From NCBI GenBank assembly GCA_013176395.1, contig JABMLP010000013.1, forward strand, positions 1,240,001 to 1,304,000: a stretch of DNA of 64,000 bases. The letters run 5' to 3'. Position numbers and translations under genes: made by a program. Source of the DNA: Venturia oleaginea (taxonomy: Eukaryota; Ascomycota; Dothideomycetes; Venturiales; Venturiaceae). Below are positions 21,201-32,191 of the stretch, one piece after another. Under the pieces are notes generated by a model. That model was not told the origin of the DNA and ran no database searches. It saw only the letters and a list, made by a program, of their open reading frames with translations. Each line of letters opens with the position of its first letter. The stretch's first letter is position 1.

Positions 21201-23730
21201 AGGTCCTCGTTCCTGTTGAAGCGACATGATAGCGTTGAAGTCCTCTTCGCCTTCGGACCTGGCCTTGGCGAGCTCGACACCCTATGCTCACGTCGTAGTC
21301 GTGGTCGCAAAATTTTCAGCACCTCGCTTTTCCGGAAATTCGCCATTCCATCTCGTACCCATCGACGTGATCTGGCCTCGCTGAAGGTGCCTGTCCTGGG
21401 CGGCGAAGTTGATGCGAGCGATCCTGTGGCGAAAGCGGGCACCCTCGAGACGAGATGAATCATGCTTTCAACTGGAGGAAGACGTAACCCCCACGCTATG
21501 AGCCGTGTCAACTTCAATCCCTGCAAATGCAGACCGCAGTCGCATGGCGCGCTCGATGAACCTGGTCCATCTGTTCCTACCCTGAGGATCGGATCTGAGC
21601 AGTGGTCCAAGGTTCCCAACGCCGCTTGAGCGCCAGTTCGTCAGCCACGCCGGGACAATGTCCGTTCAATGAGAATGGAGCTTTGGAGAATGGGACGCAT
21701 TGAAGGCCGGCAACGGGATGGACGCGGTGGAGAAGACGTGGACGCAACCAAGCAACCACCAAAGGCAAACCGGCTGCGCGAAAGAAAGACACTCTCTCTC
21801 CGAACTTGTTCCATGGCGCAAGAAGGGGCCACATCCCGCGCAATGTGTGGGAGGTGTGCATTAGATCCGCATTCCTGCTCATGCTAGAGATTCTGTTGGA
21901 TTGTGAATGGACACGCAGTCAAGAATTCGAAATTGACCTTCAGGCATAGCCCCCGTCATGGAAAGTAGCAGCACTATTGGACCAGGACTTCCCATATGCC
22001 ACGTCCCTGGCCTGCTTCGTACATGAATCGGCATACGAGTAACGAGACTCCGAACGAGAGGTTACGCTTTTTGTCTGTCATGACAGGGTTGTTGCGAAGC
22101 CAACTTGACCTTATATTGCTTTTAAGCTCCTCCAGATGGTGAGAACGGATCAGGCGATGCACGCAGGCTGTGGATTTTGCGCATTATGCTGCCTACATAG
22201 GCGACAAGTTTCCATTATTCTATCGAAAAAAATCCACTCAACTCTTTGCGACGCCAAAACCCTCTTTTGCCGTTGCTTGAATGGCAAAAGCCCATGAATG
22301 CCACGCTCATACGTCGAAAAGATGGAGATGCAGCCTTGTTCAAGCTTCACGGGCGTGATCGGTTAATTGCCCATTTAGAGAAGGACGTCCCGTGTCTATG
22401 TTGATCTAGGCATAGGGACGGAAGGGTCGCGGGCTCTTCATATATTTCTCCGTTGAGTTTGGAGCCGAGCGTGGCGGTTAAAGACGGCGCAGTGCCAGGT
22501 TCTAAACTTAAAAACGGGCTGTGAAGCAGGTTTCTGTAGCTCGTGTGCGGATGAAAGCTTTCTTGATTCGACTTAATGCCGAGACCTAAGCAGTCCCGAT
22601 GTGCTGGTAACTCGCATGCTTACCAGACCTGACTCGACAGATGCTCATCCGATCGTATGGTGAAGCAAGTGTGTTAGCGGGTGGCCTGAAGGACCATTAC
22701 TCTTCGCATGCTTAATTGTTTGGTACATGTTCGAGACGGTGCAAGCAAGCTCCTTCTGAGAAGAATACCGGTAACAATCCATAATTAGGCTCGCATGCAG
22801 CGTCTACAGCAGATTCACCGTGTTGAATGCTTGCTTACTATGGAACTACGGGCGGCAGCTGAGGCAGCTGAGGCAACATTCACAGAACATGTCGATGGAC
22901 ATATGCTTGAGCCGAAGGAAGCGGACTGATCCCCACCAGCATGAGGGCCAATGAAGACGTCCATTGACGTAGCTAGTCAGTGTCTTGGAATAGGATAAAT
23001 ACAACAACATCAGCAGCAATATTACGTCGCCTCTTTGCCCTCCTCCGCGCAGTCCTGACACGCAGCCTGACAACGCAGGCCTGTTATTGTTTAATTTATA
23101 CTGGGGAGTTCGGCGCGGCTAGCGAAGAGCAGAATCTACCCATCCTGACCTCGCCCCACTTGGAAGGGAAAGTGAGTGAAGGAGAGGCAACGCGAGACCC
23201 AGAAGAAAACGAGATGGTTTGGCGGGGACGGCGCACAACGTGTTCTTGACTGCTTGACCTACGTAGTATCCTACTTCAGCCCAAACCTCATCATCCCTCG
23301 GAATCCCTTGAGCTGCGCATCATTCTGCAGTTTCTCTGCACTCACACGACACGCCGCAAGCCTCCAGTACCGTCCAAGTTAGAGCCGACCCCCACAGCCA
23401 TCTGGAAAGCGAGCACCCAATTGCAGCCGACACACTATAAATTCCCGCCAGCATTATTCTAGCCCCAGCGTGAACCGAGTGAACCGACTCTCACGACAAG
23501 GGCGCTGACTTTGGCACTACTCCAACCGCAGTGACCTTCGCTCCCGAGAACAGTAGCAATCTTCGCTTAATTGTTGGAGAGGGAGACCTGGAGTAGTGCG
23601 AGCAGTGCAAAAGCAAATTTCCACACTCTTGCTTCGCACGACCCAGTCCAATTTTCGCGACAGACCCATTCTGCAGCAGGGATCTCGAACCCCGGGAAAG
23701 CCTTCTCTCTGACTTCGTGGGGGGCTGCCA
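18285..23730. other. Long gene-free region upstream of areA, 5.4 kb
   Basis: I find no recognisable protein on either strand. The longest open frames (for example 21071-21619 on minus) have no domain character and are crossed by open frames on the other strand. The last few hundred bases probably form the areA promoter and leader. The size of this gap is unusual beside the compact block at 14.4-18.3 kb, and it may hold decayed sequence, non-coding RNA or regulatory DNA that I cannot identify by eye. Confidence 0.4.
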
Positions 23731-26713
23731 ATGCTCCCAGACACCCCATTTGACGTCGATTCTATTGGCGAGGGCTCATACTCAAGCCTACCCTCCATCG
23801 ACGGTGCTACTCCGCATTATCCTCTCCATTTTCTGAGCAATCCTCTTGAACAGCCCCTCCAGACGTCGCTCACTTCCTCGAGCGCTCTCGACAACAGCAA
23901 ACTGGAGCTGTCACCCCGAGACGGCGCGGTGCGCAGCGGCGTACTGCAAGAGGCATACTTCCCCACCTGGACCGATGACACTGCCGGTGGTTTAGACAGT
24001 CCTGAAGAGTTGCAGAAGAAGGATCCGCTAGGCACACAGATATGGAAGCTGTACAGCAAGGCAAAATCTCAATTGCCAAACGCGGAGCGTATGGAGAACT
24101 TGACCTGGCGGATGATGTCTATGAACTTACGGAAACTAGAACTTGAGCGCAGCAAAGGGTTGGTCCACTTCAACAAGCCCTCGACGTCTTTCTTAATTCT
24201 GTTTCCCTTCGAATATGGCATTTGTAACGCCTGTTCTCAATCTCGCATCGGGTGCGATAAACTTCTGGAACTTTGGATTCACAAATGACCACGAATTTAT
24301 CGCTGTCGAGATGATGACGGGGACTTTTCCATTTATAAAGCGATACAGGAGGAGGGGAACAGAATTGATCAATCCACCGTGCCCTTTAGGCCATTCCAAA
24401 ATGCTAATAGCACACTCAGTAGGATGAACCACCACGCGCCCGCACCCAACCGCGGCTTGAGCACTCCCAGTGGCATCGCGCAATTGCGAAAAGCTTCTGA
24501 TTATTCGAGCTTCCCTACCTTCACAACCAACCACAGCCATGAACCGATGAATCTTGACGATTTCATAATCCCCACGTCAATCGGAACGCCTGCTGGGCTA
24601 TCGCCGTCTCCTTCAGCCGAAAAGATGGCGCAATCAGCAAACGCAGTCGCCTCTGCCCTACCAATTCGTCGACAGAGCCAGATACACGACGATCATCTTT
24701 CGAGGGCGTCCGCTCCAGTTATACCACCCAATATACGCAGGGAACCCGAATTTGGGTACGTGCAGAGGCACGTTAGGAAAACCAGCATAGATGAGCGGAG
24801 CCAAAAGGTATGGCCCGTGCACTTGTAGAGCCCCTGCTGCGACTATCTTTGCTGATAAGACCCAGACACTTAAGAGAGCGGCTGAATCCTCTCCTCAGGT
24901 TCCGCCTGTCAATGGCATAATGATCCCGAGTGAGCCTGCCGATTCCCAGCTAAATTTCTCACTTGATCACGGTAACTCGTACTCGTCACACTCAGCACAC
25001 CCAACACAGGTACCTTTCGCTCTCGACACTTTCAATCTGGAGAGTGATCCTATCATATCGTCCGCGGGGCCATTCCAGCACCATTTCTCCTTCTCTCCCG
25101 GTGCCTCGTCGCCGCAAGTGAACTTTGGTGGCCATTCTCAAATGTTCAATCAGGGATCCATGCCTTCGTCGCTCACGTCTACCGACTACTACTCTCCCCC
25201 AGGCTCTGCCTACCCTTCTGCTGTATCCACTCCTCAGCCTGTCGTGGAAGGCGAGCAGATGTTTTTTGAACGGCGCAATATTGACGGTCGCCAAAGGCCT
25301 ATGCAACAGGGCTTCAACGTACACCATCCCTCATCGCTCTCCAATAGCATGCAGCCAAGCTACATATTCGCTCCCAGCAGCGACCAAATGTTCAGCGCCG
25401 TCTCATCCACAGGTCCAATGCCACACTTTGCTGCTCCCAGCTTCAGTCAGCCTGGTCATGTCAACCCTTCACACGTGCTCCATGCCGACTTTAATCCTCC
25501 TAACAGCATGGGCAATTCACGCAAGGATGGGATGTTTCAGTTCGGTGCCGATTCAGACGATAATGACGACGATGATGGCGGTGCGTTTGCTGAGCGTACT
25601 TTGACCATGGACTACTCACCGTTGGAAGAGCCGTCCATGGATCTCAATGGCAGTTTTCAGTGGGAAACCAATTTGTCCAACCAGTTCAACCCAACCGCTG
25701 CTCGATATCCCGCTGGTCCTCCTCGCAAAACAGTCACAATTGGCGGGGCTGAGATGATGACCTCTCCTCAGGAATGGGCCATGAGTGGCAGTTTGGGTCG
25801 GACGCATGGCTCTGCGGCATCCGTCAGTGAGCTGCGCAACAGGAGCAACGATCCCAGACGACAAAAGATCCCCCGCACTTCTTCCACACCCAACGCTGCT
25901 GCCATGCTTCACCATGGCATGCATCATCGAGCACAGTCGTCTCCCAACTCGCCTCCAGAGTCTGGCTTTAACTCTGCCGCACCTTCGCGGCCAACGAGCC
26001 CCGGCGGAACCAAACCTGGTCAAGATAATGGTCAACACACGACGTGTACCAATTGTTTTACACAGACTACCCCGCTGTGGCGCCGTAACCCTGAAGGCCA
26101 CCCACTGTGCAACGCTTGTGGTCTTTTCCTCAAATTGCATGGTGTTGTACGACCACTTTCCCTGAAAACCGATGTCATCAAGAAGCGTAACAGAGGCAGC
26201 GGAAATGCTGCTGTTAACGTTGGTAATGGCTCGACTCGATCTTCAAAAAAGTTGTCGCGAAAGAACTCTATTGTTCAGACGCCAGTCACAACGCCTAGCT
26301 CAGGAAAGATCCCCACGGAGTCTGAGTCGCCGAAGTCGACTACAGGATCAGTTGGGAGCTCTGGGGGGGGATCATCGGGAACAGGACCTGGTATTGCAAG
26401 TGTAACTGCTGGCAAGGGCGGCGTCGTTTCCATAGCGCCCGGTCCACCGAAGGCACCACCAACCGCTACAAATGCTACACCAGCGCGTGATGTGACTGCT
26501 CCACCGAAACGGCTTCGAAGACAGAGCAAAGTCATTACTCCAGACTTCGAAATGGGCGAAGCCGATGACTCAAGCAGTAAGTCGACGATAAAATCTTCAT
26601 CTTCGAGAACATCCACCATGAACTCACAGCAACAACTCTTCCCTGGCACTCTAGGACAAGGAGTGTCGCAATCAGGACCGCAAGAATGGGAGTGGCTGAC
26701 GATGAGTTTGTAA
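23731..26713 (+). CDS. areA: AreA/NIT2-type GATA transcription factor (nitrogen regulator)
   Basis: Exon 1 starts at 23731 and ends near 24160. Exon 2 is about 24349-24807 and exon 3 is 24875-26713, giving roughly 910 residues. The intron-1 ends are uncertain: donor candidates are GTTGGT (24159), GTCCAC (24163) and GTAACG (about 24225), with acceptors at 24340 or 24348. Intron 2 (67 bp) is clear, joining DERSQK to [13 protein letters not shown]. AreA hallmarks appear in order: [20 protein letters not shown] then [43 protein letters not shown]; an acidic DDNDDDDGG; a single GATA finger ([15 protein letters not shown], then LCNAC, CX2CX17CX2C) with the basic [11 protein letters not shown]; and the C-terminal [10 protein letters not shown], which binds the co-repressor NmrA in relatives. 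It activates genes for use of secondary nitrogen sources. Confidence 0.93.
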
Positions 26714-27947
26714 ATACACGCCAACCTGGGAAGCTGAATCTTCTTACGATAACCCCGCATGTGATGCGGCTTCTGGCATTTTCTATAGTCGCACGGCGTT
26801 CGGAGTCTTTGAATATACCCGACCGGCTGCACAGAAGACACTCATGACACTCCCCGCTGGAAACGAAACACATCTTATTTCTTCTTCATTACGCAAGGTC
26901 ATGCCACCATTTCACTTCATAACTACTCTAATACTGAGTTGAGATACCCCGTGCCTTAGACACCCCTTTTACTTCTTCAGCCGACTCGGCTTGAACATCT
27001 TCCATTCGCTCGAGTAACCCATTCCGCGATAACCACACGGATGTCTACAGCTAGTGGAGGCAGTGCGCTCTAGCTGTCGGCACAGATTGGCATTCTCTGA
27101 ACTCTTCTGTGATGGACTCGTTACAACTTCGCCATGGAATAGCGGAGGCAGGCGCTCTGTTCTCGCTCGAGCACTCTTGTATGGCCGGTGGAAGACTGTT
27201 CTGTTCTGGTGGCGGGCAAATGCGGAGGAGGCAGGCGCTCCGCTTGCTTGTTAGTCTTTTAATCATTTGTCGGCCTGCCAAACAATTTTGGTGGCAGGGG
27301 CTAGGCTTTTTTCATTGCAATATCTTCCCTTTTTCTTCAATTTATAACAGTGCATCGGGTTTTAAGGCCTTTTCTTTTATTTTCTTTTATTTTATTTTTG
27401 GAGATTCCCTAGAGCGCTATTTGGGTCGGACATTAATGATCACGGAAAGACATGACGATTGGTTGTCAGAATGTTGATTCTGATGATTGTGGAAGGCGGA
27501 AGATATTACTGATTGGGTTGGCAATTTCGAAGGGCTGCTGAATCTACAGAGGCGCGCTTGCTTACGAGTATTTGACAGTGGATGATTAGGCTTCACGATG
27601 GTTTGAATTCTAGGGATGGGCTCGGAAGTATGTTTTGGTGCGTTGAGTTGATAGATGATCGATAAACACGCGAGTAATGTCTGCCATGAACGCATGTTTC
27701 GTATATCTTCTTTCTCCATTCCTTCATTTCATCCAAACGCAAACCCTGCTGTCGGTAAAAAAAAAGTTGACAGCACAGCATTCTTTACACCTCCAGAATT
27801 AGCTTCCAACTACCTGCACTGAGTTTGGTGCTAGTGTGGTGAATGTTCTGGTTAATCTATATTCTTCATCGCCAGGAAGTTTGTCTACATTTCCATCGTG
27901 TCAGAAATCATGAGTCGATATCAGCCGCCATGTCTCGGAATTGCTGT
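26714..27947. other. areA 3' flank, 1.2 kb
   Basis: This stretch lies between the areA stop codon and the Tc1/mariner element. AT-rich runs near 27368-27402 (TTTTATTTTC) suit a 3' untranslated region. No gene was recognised. Confidence 0.4.
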
Positions 27948-27949
27948 TA

Positions 27950-27979
27950 CTGTGGTAGCCGGCCGATATATTGTTAGTA
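27950..27979 (+). repeat. Left terminal inverted repeat of the Tc1/mariner element
   Basis: This 30-bp repeat is the reverse complement of 29227-29256, with one mismatch (T here at 27975, C in the right copy). The similarity stops at the next base. Confidence 0.9.
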
Positions 27980-28130
27980 CGCCGCCACCAGCCAGGGGGC
28001 TTACAATTTTAGCGCATATCATGCTGCCAATGAGCCCCCTCGCCTGTATACATAATGATATGTTGTTACTGTATTTTATACTCTACCAACGTGTTCCTAA
28101 AGGCATACCTGGCTTGTGTATATCACCAAA

Positions 28131-29163
28131 ATGCCCCCTGTACACCAAAAACAACCAGATCTTTCACGCGATGAGCGTTTACAAGTCAGAACCCTCCGAG
28201 ATATTGGCTGGACTTACTGAGCACATCGCCAACCGCCTCAAAGTCACGCAGAGGCAGGTCCAGAATACGTGCCAAGCCGAACAAACTACGCCAAAGAAAC
28301 GGAAAGGCCGAGATCCTTCTCTCTCAGAGGAGCAGATTGAGGAGCTTATCACCTTTATTCGCTACTCACGAACAAATCGGTTGATGTCCTACCTCCACCT
28401 CACTACTGGTCCCTTTGCATCTTGGGAAGTAGGAGAGTATGCTATACGAAATGCCCTCCAAAAGCATGGCTTTAAACGATACGTTGCTCGAGCAAAACCT
28501 CCTCTCTCAGAACGAAATAAAGCAATACGCCTTGAATGGGCTCTCGCACACGTCAATTGGACTCAAGAGCAATGGAATACTATCTTATGGACTGATGAGA
28601 CTTGGGTGACAGGAGGGAGGCATCGCAAGCAATGGGTTACTCGGCAATCTGGTGAAGAGCTAGATAATACTTGTGTAGTTGATAAGATCCGGAAGCGGCG
28701 TGGTTGGATGTTCTGGGGCTGTTTTAGCGGTACCCAAAAGGGGCCTTGTCTCTTCTGGGAGAAATATTGGGGCTCAATTAACCAGCGCTCACACTGTGAG
28801 CGTACGGTACCTGTCATTGATGGATGGCTACGGATAAATCCAGGTCTCCAGCTTATGCAGGATGGTACTCCTGGGCATGCTGCTGGCGAGACTTTTCAGG
28901 AGCTTAGAGAGCGAGGGATTACACCAATCTTCTGGCCTGCATACTCTCCAGATTTGAACCCAACTGAGGCAGTATGGAATCTAATGAAGGACTATATTGA
29001 AAATAAGTGGGGTGATAAACAGCTTTCTTATAACCAGCTTCGGATAGCAGTGAAGGAGGCATGGGAGGCAACAACAGAACTGCAACTCCAAGATTTTGTA
29101 GCTAGTATGAGTACACGATGTCAAGATGTAATCAATGCCCCGGGTGGGCATACGAAGTGGTAG
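28131..29163 (+). pseudogene. Tc1/mariner DDE transposase, broken by a 1-nt frameshift
   Basis: The natural start is ATG at 28131 (MPPVHQKQPDLSRDERLQV, RTLRDIGWTY). That frame hits TGA at 28218-28220. One base over, the reading resumes as EHIANRLKVTQRQVQNTC, as expected for the helix-turn-helix DNA-binding region, and stays open to 29163. The catalytic triad is present: D in LWTDETWV, D in LMQDGTPGHAA, and E in SPDLNPTEAVW, with 34 residues between the last two (DD34E). An open frame also continues upstream of 28131 through the left inverted repeat, but that part lies outside the normal protein. The break looks like a single inserted T; it could also be a sequencing error. Confidence 0.85.
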
Positions 29164-29226
29164 CTTAAGTAATACATCATTAGATGTTTATATACAAGAC
29201 CCTTGGCTGATGGCTTAAGCCACCAT

Positions 29227-29256
29227 ACTGACAATATATCGGCCGGCTACCACAGT
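29227..29256 (-). repeat. Right terminal inverted repeat of the Tc1/mariner element
   Basis: This is the reverse complement of 27950-27979 with one mismatch. It ends ...CTACCACAG and is followed by the TA target duplicate at 29257-29258. Confidence 0.9.
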
Positions 29257-29258
29257 AG

Positions 29259-29627
29259 CGATTTTCCACTAAGAACGACATTCTAAACATCTCGTATTTT
29301 GCAATATAAATCTTCCTGTTCAACGTTCGTGGGGGTCAGTCCCATCATATATACTTTGGAAATCTAGATCATTGATCCGTCGGTTTCTGATTTCGGTTAG
29401 GAATTGACTCGTTGGCTCCCCGCTTTTTGCCCGGTTTGGAATGCGATCTGATGCTGCCTGATGATGTCGTCAGGATATTAATACGTCATTCTGCTCGATT
29501 GGATTGAGCTAGGAGGTATACTTCTCACAGAATCGGAACTACAACAACTGAACAACAAACCTCAATCAAACTCAAACTTTCAGAAGACCAATACAAACCC
29601 CCCAGGCCAACATTTCAAACCACAACC
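29259..29627. other. Intergenic region and leader of the small acidic protein gene
   Basis: The last 100 bases are CA-rich and purine-poor (AACAACTGAACAACAAACCTC and similar), typical of a fungal 5' leader. No gene was seen. Confidence 0.4.
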
Positions 29628-29933
29628 ATGCCAGTCCACCCAAGTGAAGAGAACACTGGCGGCAGTACGTCTTCTCCTCCCTTCGCCCAACCCATCTCCA
29701 ATCTTAACTAACGCACCACTCTAGACCTCACTGACAAAGTCGCCAAAGAATCCTCCGACAGTACAGCTTCAGACCACAAATTACATGACGAAGACCACTC
29801 CCAGTCTACCTCGGGCGGCATGGCTACAGCTGAAGATCACCAGTCCAAGGGTCCTGTTCTTCATGCGGATTTGGGTGAGGTGGCCAGTAAGGAGGAGTTG
29901 AAGAAGAGGGATGCCGAGTTAAATGCCAAGTAG
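29628..29933 (+). CDS. Small acidic hydrophilic protein, function unknown
   Basis: Exons are 29628-29664 and 29725-29933, giving 81 residues. The 60-bp intron has GTACGT, a CTAAC branch site and CTCTAG. The protein has no membrane segment and no cysteine. It is rich in Ser, Asp, Glu, Lys and His, and should be disordered (DKVAKESSDSTASDHK, HDEDHSQSTSGGM). The C-terminus KGPVLHADLGEVASKEELKK followed by RDAELNAK resembles a block I have seen at the end of many small, stress-linked fungal proteins of unknown function, but I cannot name the family. The leader, intron and stop all look ordinary, so I treat it as a real gene. Confidence 0.65.
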
Positions 29934-30591
29934 GTGGGGTTTCTGGTGGATGATGGAGTGGTATGACCAAGGCTCAATGATGGGTAGGATGTGATGTGAC
30001 ATCGGGAGATTTATGGCATTGAGTTTGGGCCAGCATTGGGTCGTGTATGTTAGCATCTGCAATGGAATCAATCGAATATGATGGTGCATATCATACGTTA
30101 CTGGTTGATTTTGTAGTGTTTCGCAGACTTCTGTTTTGCAAACCCTTGGTCAATTTCCTTTTGGGTTGTCATCTCGATTCAAGATTTAGCTCGATGATTC
30201 TATGATGATTTTAACAAATCAGATTATCAGACTTTACCATCTATCACAGTGAGGCCTTGCATTGGTGTCCCTTTACTGCCCTCGAACTCATCAATGTGGC
30301 GATCAATGTGGCGGTTTATAAACAGTCTCTCAACTTAGGATCGCTATCGATGATTTCTGGCGAGTCACTAGAACCAGATTACTAGGAATTAATCGGTATC
30401 GATCTGAAGCTAAGCATCATAAGCTATGTTGAGGGTGTTTGTAGAAGGGCCTTCAATATCTAGACCCACTGTGCTATCTCGATCCTAACTTGCGGGAGCG
30501 GCATGTCAAAATGCAGGTCTGGTTCTGAGAAAACGCAAATCGATATTCGTTCATCGCATCAGATAATTGCCTTGACACGGACAGCATACAT
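29934..30591. other. Convergent intergenic region, 658 bp
   Basis: This is the 3' flank shared by the small acidic protein gene and the dehydrogenase gene. It is AT-rich with no gene. Confidence 0.45.
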
Positions 30592-31484
30592 TCAGGGCGG
30601 AACAATCTTGCCATCCCAATCCCAACACTTCCCTCTCACATCAATTCCAATGCCATCACTCCCCGTACACAACCCAACCAACCTCTCAGCCACCCAATCA
30701 GGCTCAAACAGCTTTTCCTTCTTCACACCACCCCAAAATTCCTTACTCAGCCCTGTCTTGACCGTTCCAGGATGTAAGCCAAGGGCAACGCTCTTCTCTC
30801 CAGCACTAGTCTTGAGGTGATTGTCAAATGTCTTGATGACCTGATTTAGAGCGGCTTTGGAAGCGCGATAGGAGTACCATCCTCCCAGTGAATTATCAGA
30901 TATAGAACCTACGCGTGCAGACATGGCTGCCCAAGTTGCGTGCGAGGGGTCGAGGCCTCTATACAACTCTTCATCACCTTCTTCTTCTTCTCCTGGTGAG
31001 AAATTTGTTCGCTTTGTAGGCAGCAATTTGTGGAAATGTTTTATAAGGAGGAGGGGACCAAGGGTGTTGGTTTGGAAGGTAAGGAGGGCATCCGAGGCGT
31101 TGACCTGTGCCGGTGATTTCTCTGGGTAGAGGATACCTGGGACTGCAAAGGCGAGGTGGAGGTGGTGGGAGGATTTTGGGAATGCGGATGCACAGTGGGA
31201 TGATGCTAATTCTATTGAGGATTCATCTGTGAGTTGGTTAGGTATTTGGTTTTGAAACAGGATGGGATTAAGCCGAAGCTGTATGTACCTAGAACATCCA
31301 AGGGTAGAACGGTCAATCGTGATTCCTTCACGTCTTTTAAGCCGTCCAGGAGTTTCTCCTTTGTCTCATCTTGGTTCTTGCGCGATGTAGCTATAACAGG
31401 GCAGTTCGTTGTTTGGAGGATTCGTCTCGCCAAGTGGAATCCAATGCCTCTCGAGGCAGGTGTAATAAGGGCCCATGGTTGCAT
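30592..31484 (-). CDS. Short-chain dehydrogenase/reductase
   Basis: Exon 1 is 31484-31289 and exon 2 is 31226-30592, giving 276 residues; the intron is 62 bp. The Rossmann start ALITPASRGIGFHLARRIL is the TGxxxGIG nucleotide-binding motif with Pro in place of the first Gly. The catalytic motif is WYSYRASKAAL (YxxxK), preceded by ARVGSISDN, which supplies the expected Ser. VALGLHPGTVKTGLS follows, matching the PGxVxT segment. The shape (about 250-280 residues, C-factor-like) fits cytosolic NAD(P)-dependent carbonyl reductases of unknown substrate. An in-frame ATG 57 bases upstream (31541) would add 19 residues; I prefer 31484 because the fold starts directly after it. Confidence 0.85.
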
Positions 31485-32191
31485 TGTGAATCTACATGCC
31501 ACAAGCGTTGGTGTGAGTGTGAAGTTGTCGCCATTGTGCACTGGTACAGTAATAAAGGTGTTTGTTGATGGCTCAAATAACGATCTAACTTTAAAGCGTT
31601 GCTAATGATGCTGCTAACAAATCCCTGCGATCAATCAATCCCCAAAAGAAACCACGCACCTGGCACCTCAGCCTTGTCCCGCGTCCTCGACTGAGTGAAC
31701 CGACGATGATGTTACTCGAGTGGTTGTTTTCGAGTCAATCATGGCTCAAGCATGTAGGGACAAATCGCCATTAGCTTTCCACCTCGAACGGGAAAGGTGT
31801 TTATCAGATCAAGGGCCGTGGATGGGGACGGGCTGGCAGCTCGCGACACGCTTGGATCGAGCATCAAAGTATCTTATGACTATCATTCGCTCATCGGGCC
31901 CAGCATAAGCATAGAGCTCTCAAACATTTCAATGGTCTGGTATAAACAATAGCAGCAAGCCCCCACCATCGTTTGTGGGATGGGGATGTAAGATATCAAT
32001 AAAGATGGCATCGCAGACTCCCGAAAAGATTCATATCAACATCGGCTGGTCCATTCATTCAAATCCAGCACAAACGTCATCAACCCAAGTCTATCAGTCT
32101 ACTGTATCCACTCTATACATCCCAAAGGATCCACCAGATAACGCCAGCAATGCTTTTAGCCATGTGAAAATTCATTAACTACTAGCAACGC
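31485..32191. other. Intergenic region, dehydrogenase promoter and EF-3 3' flank
   Basis: 707 bp between two genes on the minus strand. No coding sequence recognised. Confidence 0.45.

Larger units (their letters stand above)
27950..29256 (+). mobile_element. Tc1/mariner-type DNA transposon, 1307 bp
   Basis: The element is bounded by 30-bp terminal inverted repeats that begin CTGTGGTAGCCGGCCGATAT and match at 29 of 30 positions. It is flanked on both sides by the dinucleotide TA (27948-27949 and 29257-29258), the target duplication expected for this superfamily. It holds a single transposase gene. The near-perfect repeats point to a fairly recent insertion, but the transposase has a frameshift, so this copy would need an enzyme supplied from elsewhere. 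It sits 1.2 kb downstream of areA. Confidence 0.9.

Noticed and set aside
21071..21619. 182-codon minus frame in the areA upstream region
   Set aside because: Composition is not protein-like, open frames on the other strand overlap it, and no motif is visible.
24808..24828. A 21-base GT-AG segment in areA as an intron
   Set aside because: Too short to splice; the 67-bp intron 24808-24874 restores the family sequence [13 protein letters not shown].
27898..28130. Upstream extension of the transposase reading frame
   Set aside because: It crosses the left inverted repeat into host DNA and has no transposase character; the natural start is at 28131 in the neighbouring frame.
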